A stretch of 64,000 bases of DNA from Saccharopolyspora rectivirgula DSM 43747 (lineage in GTDB: Bacteria; Actinomycetota; Actinomycetes; Mycobacteriales; Pseudonocardiaceae): NCBI RefSeq assembly GCF_000497205.1, contig NZ_AYJW01000011.1:1-64000 (forward strand), read 5' to 3'. The notes under the pieces were generated by a model. It did not search any database. It was not told where the DNA came from and saw only the letters and a list, made by a program, of their open reading frames with translations. Shown piece by piece: positions 38,255 to 49,441 of this stretch. Both the position numbers and the translations under genes were made by a program. The first letter of the stretch is position 1. Each line of letters starts with the position of its first letter.

Positions 38255-38486
38255 GCTGCCCGGCCCGGGCGGCCTCACCGGCCGGAGCGGCTCCGCGCCA
38301 CCGGCTACCGGGTGCGGTGCGCCGGGCACCGGGCAGAACAGCTGGTCAGCTGCGCACCCCCAGCTCAACGCCGCTGCCCGGCCCGGTACAACGGAGGTAA
38401 CCCGGAGTTGGGCGCCGGACACCCGGAGTGGCGTGGGACCATGGGGTGAACACCCCCGTATCAGCCGATATCCGCGAGGACACTGA

Positions 38487-40343
<1,857 letters not shown>

Positions 40344-40357
40344 CCCGAGCCCTGCCT

Positions 40358-40395
40358 CGGGGCGCCGTCGCTGGTCCTCCCAGCTCGGCGCCCCG
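40358..40395. terminator. Hairpin between convergent lepA and ramB
   Basis: A perfect 10-bp stem (CGGGGCGCCG at 40358-40367 with CGGCGCCCCG at 40386-40395) encloses a smaller CTGG/CCAG stem. No T-tract follows on either strand. Confidence 0.55.
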
Positions 40396-40457
40396 TGGCA
40401 GCTCTGCACTGGCCTTCGGTGTCCTTTGCGGACGGAACGGGTGGGACGTGCGTCCGT

Positions 40458-41924
40458 TCAGTCCTGGTGGGCTTCGACGAACGCGTAGACGTCCGCCTCG
40501 TCCACCCCGGGGAAGGTGTCCGAGGGCAGGGCGGCGAGCACGTGCGAGTGGGCCCGGGCCGACGGCCAGACCATTCCTTCCCAGCGGCTGGCCAGGTCCG
40601 CTGGCGGACGTTGGCAGCACTCGCCGTGCGGGCAGCGGGACTTGGCGTGGTTGGTCGTGTCCCGGCCGCGGAACCAGCGGGATTCGTTGTAGGGAACGCC
40701 GAGGGTGATGGCGAAGTCGCGGCCGCGGCTGGGGTCGACGTGGGCCACGCACCAGTGGGTGGCCCCTGGTTTGTCGGTGTACTGGTAGTAGGTCGAGTAG
40801 CGGTCGGGGGAGGCGAAGACTTGCCGCCCGGCCCAGTACCGGCACATCCGCTGCCCTTCGATCGCCCCGGTCGGGTCGCTGGGGAAGAGCAGCCCGTCGT
40901 TCTCGTAGGCCTTGTGGATGATGCCGGTTTCGTCGTTGCGGACGAAGTGGCAGACCAGGTCCAGGTGCCGGGTGGCCAGGTTGGTGAACCGGTGCGCGGC
41001 CATCTCGTACGAGACCGAGAAGACGTCCCGCAGGTCTTCCACCGCCAGGTCCCGCTCGGCCTTCGCCTCCTGCAGGAAGGGGACCGCGGTCTTCTCCGGC
41101 ACCAGCACCGCGGCGGCGAAGTAGTTCGCCTCCACCCGCTGGCGCAGGAAGTCGGCGAAGTCCCTGGGTTGGCGGTGACCGAGCGTGAGGTGCCCGAGCG
41201 TCTGCAGCAGGATCGTGCGCGGGCTGTGCATGCCCAGCGATTCCCGCCGCAGGAAGATCCGGCGGTTCTTCAGGTCGGTGACCGACCGGACCGAGCGGGG
41301 CAGGTCGGTGACGAACCGGATCCGGTAGCCCATGTGGTGCACGAGCGAGTGGATGAGGCCTTCGGACAGCGCGCCGCCGTGGTACCCGACCCGCTCCAGG
41401 AGATCGGTGGCGACCTTTTCGATCTCCGGGAAGTAGTTGCCGTGCTCGCGCATCATGCGGCGCAGATCGGCGTTGGCCTTCCGGGCTTCTTCCGGGGTGG
41501 CCACCTGCTTGGTCTCGCGCCGCTTGAGCTCCTCGTACAGCGCCAGCACGTGCTCCAGGGCTTCGGTGGGGATGCGCTTGCTCACCTTCAGCGGGGGAAC
41601 ACCGAGCTGCTGGTACAGCGGGTCCTTCTGGGCCCGCTCGACCGCGATCTCCAGTTCGGCGCGCCGGTTCGGCGCCTTCTTCGACAGCAGTTCGTCAACG
41701 GAGGTGCCCAGGGCGTCGGCTAGCGCCCGCAGCAGCGAGAGCTTTGGCTCCCGGTGCCCGTTCTCCAGCAGGGACAGCTGGGAGGGTGCGCGGCCAACCT
41801 TTTCTCCCAGTTCGGAGAGGGTGAGGCCGGCTGCCCTGCGCAGGTGGCGCAGGCGTTGCCCGAAGACCAGGAGGTCGTGTTCCGTCGAAAAACTGTGGTC
41901 TTCTTCGCCGACTAACTCTGACAT
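40458..41924 (-). CDS. ramB: RamB-type regulator of acetate/glyoxylate metabolism
   Basis: A 488-residue transcription factor. The XRE HTH is at about 21-77 (GQRLRHLRRAAGLTLSELGEKVGRAPSQLSLLENG). An IrrE/ImmA-like region follows (about 150-270) with a degenerate metalloprotease motif, LGHLTLGH. The C-terminal short-chain fatty-acid-regulator domain has several conserved cysteines, including CPHGECC near residue 427. In Corynebacterium glutamicum and M. tuberculosis, RamB controls isocitrate lyase, and the gene here is divergent from aceA, which supports the name. ATG 41924; the start is 118 nt from the aceA start. Confidence 0.93.
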   Translation of the reverse strand: MSELVGEEDHSFSTEHDLLVFGQRLRHLRRAAGLTLSELGEKVGRAPSQLSLLENGHREPKLSLLRALADALGTSVDELLSKKAPNRRAELEIAVERAQKDPLYQQLGVPPLKVSKRIPTEALEHVLALYEELKRRETKQVATPEEARKANADLRRMMREHGNYFPEIEKVATDLLERVGYHGGALSEGLIHSLVHHMGYRIRFVTDLPRSVRSVTDLKNRRIFLRRESLGMHSPRTILLQTLGHLTLGHRQPRDFADFLRQRVEANYFAAAVLVPEKTAVPFLQEAKAERDLAVEDLRDVFSVSYEMAAHRFTNLATRHLDLVCHFVRNDETGIIHKAYENDGLLFPSDPTGAIEGQRMCRYWAGRQVFASPDRYSTYYQYTDKPGATHWCVAHVDPSRGRDFAITLGVPYNESRWFRGRDTTNHAKSRCPHGECCQRPPADLASRWEGMVWPSARAHSHVLAALPSDTFPGVDEADVYAFVEAHQD

Positions 41925-42042
41925 GAGATTGATGATAGCAGAAAAATCTCGAAAATTAACATGGAAAAGTTCTCCTCTTTCGCGGATGCGTGGTCAAGAC
42001 TGAGAAACAACAGGCGCGAGCAATCCGTGAAAGGTGAACGCC
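41925..42042. promoter_or_regulatory. ramB-aceA divergent control region
   Basis: This 118-bp region is strikingly AT-rich between 41930 and 41975. It repeats GAAAA three times (41941, 41951 and 41964 region). Both promoters and RamB binding are expected here, but I could not match the published RamB consensus (TTTGCAAA-like) with confidence. Confidence 0.45.
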
Positions 42043-43353
<1,311 letters not shown>

Positions 43354-43454
43354 GGCTGTGTTCGGTGCGGTCCCGAGAGGGGGAGGTCGCACTGAGCACC
43401 TAGGCGCACCAGCGGCCCTGTGGCGGGGTGTCGGAAGATCGCACTGGTGCGAGC

Positions 43455-43490
43455 GGGCGGGAACCCGGAAGCGGGTTCCCGCCCTTCTTG
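43455..43490 (+). terminator. Terminator downstream of aceA
   Basis: A perfect 13-bp stem pairs 43455-43467 with 43472-43484 around a GAAG tetraloop, followed by TTCTT. It also faces the convergent acetyltransferase gene. Confidence 0.8.
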
Positions 43491-43511
43491 CTGTTCCCCG
43501 GTGGTCGCCGG

Positions 43512-44141
43512 TCAGGCCGGATCGCGCCACAAACCGAACACGGTCAGCCCGCTCGGCACGGTGTACTCCTGGATGATTCGGAAGCCGCGGCGCTGGAAGC
43601 TGGCCACCGCGGCGTGGGTGGCCGCTTCGGTGTAGACGGGAACGTCCTGCGCATCAGCTCGGGACAACCCCCTCTCCAGCAGTTCTCCGGCGAGTCCTCG
43701 GCCGCGCGCCGATGGGGTGGTGCCGAGGGCGAACAGCCGCCAGTGCGGTTCGTCCGGGCGGTGACCGGTCTCGGTGTTGAGCGTCTCCAGGGCGCGCATG
43801 GTTTCCGGGATCCGCCAGCGGAAGACCGACAGCAGGGCCGGCAGCTGGACCAGGCGGTAGCCGAGCCGGTCCGGGACTCCGGTGGGGCGGTCCCACACCG
43901 CCACCGCTTCGATCCGCCCGCCGCGCACCGAGAGCTCGCTCTCCCGGTGCCGGCTGTCCTGGTCCAAGAGCAGGGAGAACAATTCGCTCAGTTTGGTGCG
44001 CCGGTGCTCGGGGTCGGGCAGCAGGGCCACCATGCGCGGTTCGTCCTGATAGGCCTGACCCAGCAGGTCGCTGATCTCCGCGGCGTCCTCGCCGACCGCC
44101 GTTCTGGTGAACCGGTCCTCTCGGATTCCTGTGCGCAGCAT
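43512..44141 (-). CDS. GNAT-family N-acetyltransferase
   Basis: A 209-residue acetyltransferase. The acetyl-CoA-binding motif A is LFALGTTPSARGRGLAGELLERGL (Q/R-x-x-G-x-G/A pattern, about residues 130-153). The C-terminal YTEAATHAAVASFQRRGF is motif B. ATG 44141 follows GAGAGGTGG; the longer open frame upstream shows no similarity. Proteins of this size and layout are common in actinobacteria and their substrates are unknown. Convergent with aceA, divergent from the nitronate monooxygenase gene. Confidence 0.88.
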   Translation of the reverse strand: MLRTGIREDRFTRTAVGEDAAEISDLLGQAYQDEPRMVALLPDPEHRRTKLSELFSLLLDQDSRHRESELSVRGGRIEAVAVWDRPTGVPDRLGYRLVQLPALLSVFRWRIPETMRALETLNTETGHRPDEPHWRLFALGTTPSARGRGLAGELLERGLSRADAQDVPVYTEAATHAAVASFQRRGFRIIQEYTVPSGLTVFGLWRDPA

Positions 44142-44280
44142 TCCCACCTCTCTCCGTGATTCGTCCCCACTTCCGTTATGCCCGAGCCGGTGGTCGGGCG
44201 GCGGGAAAAGTCGTGTGGTGGGCAGCACAACCGGAAGGTGGAAGCCTCGACTCGGTGCCCTTGCGGGCCGTCGTTGCCGA

Positions 44281-44292
44281 TACGGTCGGAGC
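44281..44292 (+). promoter_or_regulatory. Leaderless-type -10 of the nitronate monooxygenase gene
   Basis: TACGGT (44281-44286) ends 6 nt before the ATG at 44293. Confidence 0.45.
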
Positions 44293-45366
44293 ATGATCGC
44301 GAAGCGACAGTTCCCGTTGATCTCCGCGCCGATGGCCGGAGGGATTTCCACGCCCGAGTTGGCCGCTGCGGTCAGTTCGGCAGGCGGTCTGGGGTTCCTC
44401 GCGGGCGGTTACCTCACCGAAAAGGCGCTCGCCGAACAGGTTTCCGCGGTGCGGGAGAGCACTTCCGAACCGTTCGGGGTGAATCTGTTCGTGCCCGGCA
44501 TCCGGCATGCGATCGACCTGGACGACTACTGCGCCAGGATGGGAGCGGAAGCCGCCCGGTACGGGGTGCGGGCCGGGGCGCCCTCCTGGGACGACGACCA
44601 GTACCAGGCCAAGGTGGAGTTGGTCGTCCACCAGCGGATCCCGGTGGTCTCCTTCACCTTCGGGCTCCCGGAGGAGTCCGTTGTGGAGCGACTGCACGAG
44701 GTGGGTTCCGAGGTCGTGGTCACCGTGACGACCCCGGAAGAAGCAGCGCAGGCCGCGGCGGTCGGTGCGGACGCGGTTTGCGTGCAGGGGATGGAGGCCG
44801 GTGGGCACCGCGCGGTGTTCGAAGACGACGGCCGGTCGCCGGGCGGCGGCCCGCTCTACGGTCTGCTGGCCGCGCTGCGCCTGGTGAAAGCCGAAGTGGA
44901 CCTTCCGGTCATCGCCGCTGGCGGATTGGTGCACGGGGCCGATGTGGCCGCGGTGCTGACCGCTGGCGCGGTGGCGGCCCAGTTGGGCACGGCTTTCCTG
45001 GTGTGCGCGGAGGCCGGGACCTCGTCGGAGCACCGGGCGCAGATCGCCGCCGGGGCCAGGTGGACCGAGCTCACCCGTGCCTTCAGCGGTCGACCGGCTC
45101 GGGGATTGGTCAACGAGTTCATGACCGAGCACGGCCCAGTGGCGCCGGCGGCTTACCCGCAGCTGAACAACCTGACCAAGCCGATCCGCGGTGCTGCGGC
45201 CAAGGCCGGTGACCCGGAGCGGATGTCGATGTGGGCCGGGCAGACCTACTCGCAAGCCCGCCCGATGCCGGCCGCGCAGCTGGTGCAGCAGCTGATGGCG
45301 GAAGCTCGCGAGGCGATGGCGGGAGCTCGCGACCGGCTGTCGCCGAGCGCGTCGGACGCGTTGTGA
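44293..45366 (+). CDS. Nitronate monooxygenase family protein
   Basis: A 357-residue FMN-dependent TIM-barrel enzyme (2-nitropropane dioxygenase family). It opens with PLISAPMAGGIS, where flavin binds. The central EAGGHRAVFED carries the catalytic-type His. VIAAGGLVHGADVAAVLTAGAVAAQLGTAFL (phosphate-binding strand; the AAGGLVHGADV part is typical) is near residue 210. Family members oxidise nitronates such as propionate-3-nitronate, but class and substrate are uncertain. ATG 44293 matches the family N-terminus. Confidence 0.92.
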   Translation: MIAKRQFPLISAPMAGGISTPELAAAVSSAGGLGFLAGGYLTEKALAEQVSAVRESTSEPFGVNLFVPGIRHAIDLDDYCARMGAEAARYGVRAGAPSWDDDQYQAKVELVVHQRIPVVSFTFGLPEESVVERLHEVGSEVVVTVTTPEEAAQAAAVGADAVCVQGMEAGGHRAVFEDDGRSPGGGPLYGLLAALRLVKAEVDLPVIAAGGLVHGADVAAVLTAGAVAAQLGTAFLVCAEAGTSSEHRAQIAAGARWTELTRAFSGRPARGLVNEFMTEHGPVAPAAYPQLNNLTKPIRGAAAKAGDPERMSMWAGQTYSQARPMPAAQLVQQLMAEAREAMAGARDRLSPSASDAL

Positions 45367-45405
45367 GCGCGGGAACGTCGCTTGGGGAGATCGAGACCGG
45401 CCCCG

Positions 45406-45418
45406 TAGATTGTCCCGC
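45406..45418 (+). promoter_or_regulatory. Leaderless-type -10 of the MOSC gene
   Basis: TAGATT (45406-45411) ends 7 nt before GTG 45419, which therefore fits better than the TTG at 45410. Confidence 0.45.
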
Positions 45419-46084
45419 GTGGGTTACGTGGAGTCAGTGAACACCGCGGTGGTGCGGACCGATCCGTGGACTGGACGGGTGGGGCGCAGCGGAATCGACA
45501 AACGTCCGGTCCCCGGTGGGGTGCGCTTCGACACCACCGGAGTTCACGGTGACGCGGTCTGCGACACCAAGCACCACGGTGCCTGGTACCAGGCGGCTTA
45601 CGCCTTCGACAGCGAGGAGTTGGCCCACTGGGCGCGGGTGCTCGGCCGGGAGCTCGTTCCCGGCAACGCCGGGGAGAACTTGACGCTGACCGGGTGCGCC
45701 TGCAGCGACGCGGTGGTCGGTGAGCGCTGGCGGGTCGGCACCGCGGTGCTGCGGGTCACCAGCCCGCGCACGCCCTGCCGGGTCTTCGCCGGTTTCTGGG
45801 GGGAGCAGCGCCTGGTCAAGCTCTTCACCGAGCACGGCAGGACCGGCGCGTACCTGGCGGTCGAGCGGCCGGGCGTGGTCACGGCCGGGGACCCGGTGGA
45901 GGTGCTGTCCCGGCCCGAGCACGGGGTGACGGTGGCCGAGGTGTTCGCCTTCTACCGGAGGAAGCAAGGGGGCTTGGCCGATCGGGTGCGGATGGCGCTG
46001 GCGGATCTGCCCGACGAGGTGGGTGCGGAGGTCGAGCGGGAGCTGCGGCGTCAGGAGGAGCGCTCGCACTCGACGATGGTGTAG
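45419..46084 (+). CDS. MOSC domain protein, YiiM-like
   Basis: A 221-residue protein with a MOSC domain. It has GVHGDAVCDTKHHGAWYQAAYAF near residue 40 (H/D-rich), FGxxGENLT-like NAGENLTLTG near 85, and the conserved cysteine in RTPCRVFAGFW-like SPRTPCRVFAGF near 120. MOSC proteins bind a molybdenum cofactor sulfur carrier; YiiM reduces N-hydroxylated compounds. A C-terminal helical extension of about 40 residues follows. Its 3' end overlaps the convergent methyltransferase gene by 34 bp. Confidence 0.92.
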   Translation: MGYVESVNTAVVRTDPWTGRVGRSGIDKRPVPGGVRFDTTGVHGDAVCDTKHHGAWYQAAYAFDSEELAHWARVLGRELVPGNAGENLTLTGCACSDAVVGERWRVGTAVLRVTSPRTPCRVFAGFWGEQRLVKLFTEHGRTGAYLAVERPGVVTAGDPVEVLSRPEHGVTVAEVFAFYRRKQGGLADRVRMALADLPDEVGAEVERELRRQEERSHSTMV

Positions 46085-47055
46085 CCGTTGTCCATCGGAG
46101 TGACGTCGACGGCTGCCAGGCCGGCGGCTTCGACGATCTGCTCGAGCTGGTCCAAGTCGCGCATGCGGCCTCCCACGTAGACCATCATGCGGAGGTCCAT
46201 TTCGGTGAACACGGCCATCTGCCCGGCTTCCGGCAGCATTTCGATGACCAGCACGCGCCCGTCGGGGGACACGGCCTCGGCGCAGTGGCTGAGGAGCCGG
46301 GTGGCGTCCGCGTCCTCCCAGTCGCCGAGCACGTCGCACAGGATCGCCGCGTCGGCGTGCACCGGGAACGGCTCGAACAGGTTCGCGGTGACCACTTCGG
46401 CGCGGTCCCGCACCCCTTCTTCCTGCAGGTGCTGGGGCGCGTTGCGGGCGGGGCCGGCCAGGTCCACCAGCACTCCCCGCAGGTTCGGGTGGGCTTTGAG
46501 GATTTCCGCGAGCACCGCTCCGTTGCCGCCGCCGATGTCGGCGACCCGGTCGTACCGGTTCCAGTCGTGCGCGGTCGCGATCAGCGAGGCGATGCCGTGG
46601 GTCTTGGTCTCCATCAGGGAGTCGAAGGATTCGGCCAGTTGGGGGCTGTGCGCGAGGTCTTCCCAGAAGGAGCGGCCGAACGCGGCCGGGTACGCGGGGT
46701 GGTGGCCGCGGACTTGTTCGATGAGTTCCACGAAGGCGAGGTCGGCTCGGCCCACCGCGCCGTCGAGGTCCAGCCAGGCGTGGGGGCCACCGGGCAGGTC
46801 GCTGAGCAGGGCGTTGGACGCCTTGTTCGGGCCGAAGACGTTGGGTTCCGGCTCGGTGAACACCCCGTGGTGGACCAGGAAGCGCAGCACTCTGCCCAAC
46901 GGGTCGGGTTGCGCGCCGCACCTCCGGGCGATCTCGTCCAGGGGGACCGGGCCGTCCCGGACTATGTCGGGCACGCGCAGCGTCGCTGCGGTTCGAACGG
47001 CGAACGGGGTGGCCAGGTCGGCCATGGCCCAGACGTCTCGTGACTCCGGCGTCAC
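46051..47055 (-). CDS. O-methyltransferase, family 2 (SAM-dependent)
   Basis: A 334-residue methyltransferase. The N-terminal winged-helix dimerisation domain (about 10-95) is followed by a Rossmann SAM-binding domain with VADIGGGNGAVLAEIL near residue 172. The C-terminal region has ILCDVLGDWEDADATRLL, where relatives carry the catalytic His and acidic pair (HDW-type; here GDW, so the usual His is missing). Relatives act in polyketide and phenazine tailoring. No biosynthetic genes are adjacent, so the substrate is unknown. The GTG start has TACTCT 6 nt upstream. It follows a GNAT gene by 28 bp on the same strand. Confidence 0.9.
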   Translation of the reverse strand: MTPESRDVWAMADLATPFAVRTAATLRVPDIVRDGPVPLDEIARRCGAQPDPLGRVLRFLVHHGVFTEPEPNVFGPNKASNALLSDLPGGPHAWLDLDGAVGRADLAFVELIEQVRGHHPAYPAAFGRSFWEDLAHSPQLAESFDSLMETKTHGIASLIATAHDWNRYDRVADIGGGNGAVLAEILKAHPNLRGVLVDLAGPARNAPQHLQEEGVRDRAEVVTANLFEPFPVHADAAILCDVLGDWEDADATRLLSHCAEAVSPDGRVLVIEMLPEAGQMAVFTEMDLRMMVYVGGRMRDLDQLEQIVEAAGLAAVDVTPMDNGYTIVECERSS

Positions 47056-47067
47056 GTTTGCAGAGTA
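47056..47067 (-). promoter_or_regulatory. Leaderless-type -10 of the methyltransferase gene
   Basis: On the minus strand TACTCT (47067-47062) ends 6 nt before the GTG at 47055. This suggests a promoter inside the short gap after the GNAT gene. Confidence 0.4.
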
Positions 47068-47083
47068 GTCCCGCTGGCCTCGG

Positions 47084-47611
47084 TCAGCGCGGCGTCATCC
47101 GGCCGAGGACGAGCACCCGCTGGAACAGGTTCATCCATTGGAATGGGCCGGTGATGGTGCGGAATCCGCGTCGCCGGTAGAACTCCTTGGTCCGGTGGTT
47201 GCCGGTGGCGTTCGTGACGAGCACGGTGCGGGAGTGGGTGATCATCCGGTCGGCTTCGGCGAGCAGTGCCGTGCCCACGCCGCAGCTCTGCACGTCCGGG
47301 TGCACGTGGAGCTCGGAGATCTTGAACGCGTCGTCCAGCCAGTGCAGGTTCTCGCACATGTCCAGGGCGAGGGCGACTTGGTTGCAGAACCACCGGTCGT
47401 TGCGCACCGGTTGGCCGAGCAGCATTCCGGCGAGGTCGCCCCGGTAGTAGGCGCCGAGGGCGAGGTTCCCGTCCATTTCGGCGATCTCGGGGAAGCGGTT
47501 GCCGATGAGCGCGCCGCCGGGTTGCCCAGCCGCGCTCATCGCCGTTCTGGCCAGCTCTTGGCACCGGGTTGCTTCGACGGCCAAGTCGAACGGGTGGAGT
47601 TGGATGTCCAT
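47084..47611 (-). CDS. GNAT-family N-acetyltransferase
   Basis: About 175 residues. The acetyl-CoA motif is ISELHVHPDVQSCGVGTALLAEADRM (V-x-P-x3-x-G-V-G-x-A pattern near residue 108), and motif B is NATGNHRTKEFYRRRGFRTI. The start is uncertain. ATG 47611 gives the compact family N-terminus, but ATG 47626 or 47644 are in frame and none has a clear ribosome-binding site. The substrate is unknown. It is followed closely by the methyltransferase gene. Confidence 0.82.
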   Translation of the reverse strand: MDIQLHPFDLAVEATRCQELARTAMSAAGQPGGALIGNRFPEIAEMDGNLALGAYYRGDLAGMLLGQPVRNDRWFCNQVALALDMCENLHWLDDAFKISELHVHPDVQSCGVGTALLAEADRMITHSRTVLVTNATGNHRTKEFYRRRGFRTITGPFQWMNLFQRVLVLGRMTPR

Positions 47612-47765
47612 CCGGCCAGTCAACATGATCTGGCCGGGGTGCATCCGGGGATTCCGCGAATCCGTGGCGGGGCCACCGCGGATTACTCCGAAGGGTTGGT
47701 TGTGGTCGGGGGCGCGGCGGGGATGGCCCGGGTTTGCGCCGGTCGGTGACACCCCGACAGGGTCA

Positions 47766-47779
47766 GTGACGCACATCAC
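47766..47779. promoter_or_regulatory. Candidate Crp/GlxR-type site upstream of mmsA
   Basis: GTGA-N6-TCAC (GTGACGCACATCAC) lies 91-104 nt before the mmsA start. This is the core of the CRP/GlxR half-site pair (TGTGA-N6-TCACA), though the outer T and A are absent. GlxR controls many carbon catabolic genes in actinobacteria, so cAMP-dependent control of the valine operon is plausible. Confidence 0.45.
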
Positions 47780-47869
47780 CCTTTTGCAAACCGCCGTTGT
47801 CTGAGAAAGATTGGACTACCAAGTATCTGAATTCCGAGCAAACCGGGTCCGGGCGGCGGAGGGTGCTAT

Positions 47870-49369
47870 ATGACCAACGAGCTGGAGCACTTCATCGGCG
47901 GCAAACGAGTTGCGGGGACCTCCGGTTCCTTCGGCGACGTCTTCGACCCCAACACCGGGCAGGTGCAGGCCAGGGTGCCGCTGGCCTCGGCCGAAGAAGT
48001 CGCCGCTGCCGTGGCCAACGCAGCCGAGGCCCAGCCGGCGTGGGCGGCGCAGAACCCGCAGAAGCGAGCCCGTGTGCTGATGCGCTTCCTGCAGCTGGTC
48101 AACGAGGAGAAGGACGAGCTGGCCCGGCTGCTGTCCTCGGAGCACGGCAAGACCGTCGCCGACGCCAAGGGCGACATCCAGCGCGGCCTGGAAGTGGTCG
48201 AATTCGCGGTCGGTGTGCCGCACCTGCTCAAAGGCGAGTACAGCGAAAGCGTCGGCACCGGCATCGACGTCTACTCCATGCGCCAGCCGCTGGGAGTGGT
48301 CGCCGGCATCACGCCGTTCAACTTCCCGGCGATGATCCCGCTGTGGAAGGCCGCCCCGGCCATCGCCTGCGGCAACGCCTTCGTGCTCAAGCCTTCCGAG
48401 CGGGACCCCTCGGTGCCGCTGCGCTTGGCCGAGCTGTTCATCGAGGCGGGACTGCCGCCGGGGGTGTTCAACGTCGTCAACGGCGACAAGACCGCGGTGG
48501 ACGCGATCCTCACCGACTCGCGCGTGGAAGCCGTCGGATTCGTCGGCTCCTCCGACATCGCCGAGTACATCTACGCCACCGCGGCCGCGCACGGCAAGCG
48601 CGTGCAGTGCTTCGGCGGCGCCAAGAACCACCTGATCGTCATGCCGGACGCCGACATGGACCAGGCGGCGGACGCGCTCGTCGGGGCCGGCTACGGCTCG
48701 GCCGGTGAGCGGTGCATGGCGATCTCCGTCGGCGTCCCGGTGGGCGAGCAGACCGCCGAGGCCCTGCGGGAGAAGCTCGTCGAGCGCATCGGTAAGCTCA
48801 AGGTCGGCACCAGCTTCGACGAATCCGCGGACTTCGGCCCGCTGGTCACCGCGCAGGCCAAGCAACGGGTCCGCGACCTGATCGAAACCGGGGTGGCGGA
48901 AGGCGCCGAACTCGTCGTCGACGGCCGGGACTTCCAGCTGGCCGGCCACGAGAACGGCTTCTTCCTGGGCCCGTCGCTGTTCGACCGGGTCACCCCGCAG
49001 ATGCGGATCTACCAGGAGGAGATCTTCGGCCCGGTGCTGTCGATCGTGCGGGCCGCCGACTACGAAGAAGCCCTCCGGCTGCCCAGCGAACACCAGTACG
49101 GCAACGGGGTGGCCATCTTCACCCGGGACGGAGACGCGGCCCGCGACTTCGTCTCCCGCGTGAACACCGGGATGGTCGGCGTCAACGTGCCGATCCCGGT
49201 GCCGATCGCCTACCACACCTTCGGCGGCTGGAAGCGGTCCGGCTTCGGCGACCTCAACCAGCACGGCCCGGACTCGATCCGCTTCTACACCAAGACGAAG
49301 ACGGTGACCTCGCGCTGGCCGTCCGGACTCAAGGAAGGCGCCAGCTTCACCATCCCCACCATGCACTGA
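47870..49369 (+). CDS. mmsA: Methylmalonate-semialdehyde dehydrogenase (CoA-acylating)
   Basis: A 499-residue aldehyde dehydrogenase that converts methylmalonate semialdehyde to propionyl-CoA (NAD and CoA dependent), the last step of valine breakdown. It has GITPFNFPAMIPLWK near residue 145, KPSERDPS near 175 and the catalytic cysteine in GSAGERCMAIS near residue 282. The ATG at 47870 follows GGAGGG. It is the first gene of a four-gene isobutyryl-CoA operon, with a Crp-like site upstream. The propionyl-CoA produced can feed polyketide synthesis. Confidence 0.97.
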   Translation: MTNELEHFIGGKRVAGTSGSFGDVFDPNTGQVQARVPLASAEEVAAAVANAAEAQPAWAAQNPQKRARVLMRFLQLVNEEKDELARLLSSEHGKTVADAKGDIQRGLEVVEFAVGVPHLLKGEYSESVGTGIDVYSMRQPLGVVAGITPFNFPAMIPLWKAAPAIACGNAFVLKPSERDPSVPLRLAELFIEAGLPPGVFNVVNGDKTAVDAILTDSRVEAVGFVGSSDIAEYIYATAAAHGKRVQCFGGAKNHLIVMPDADMDQAADALVGAGYGSAGERCMAISVGVPVGEQTAEALREKLVERIGKLKVGTSFDESADFGPLVTAQAKQRVRDLIETGVAEGAELVVDGRDFQLAGHENGFFLGPSLFDRVTPQMRIYQEEIFGPVLSIVRAADYEEALRLPSEHQYGNGVAIFTRDGDAARDFVSRVNTGMVGVNVPIPVPIAYHTFGGWKRSGFGDLNQHGPDSIRFYTKTKTVTSRWPSGLKEGASFTIPTMH

Positions 49370-49441
49370 TCCGCGCCGCGAGCCGGTGGAGCAGCACCTC
49401 CGCCTGCTTCACCGGCCCTCGCGGTCCCGGGAGGAGTAGCA

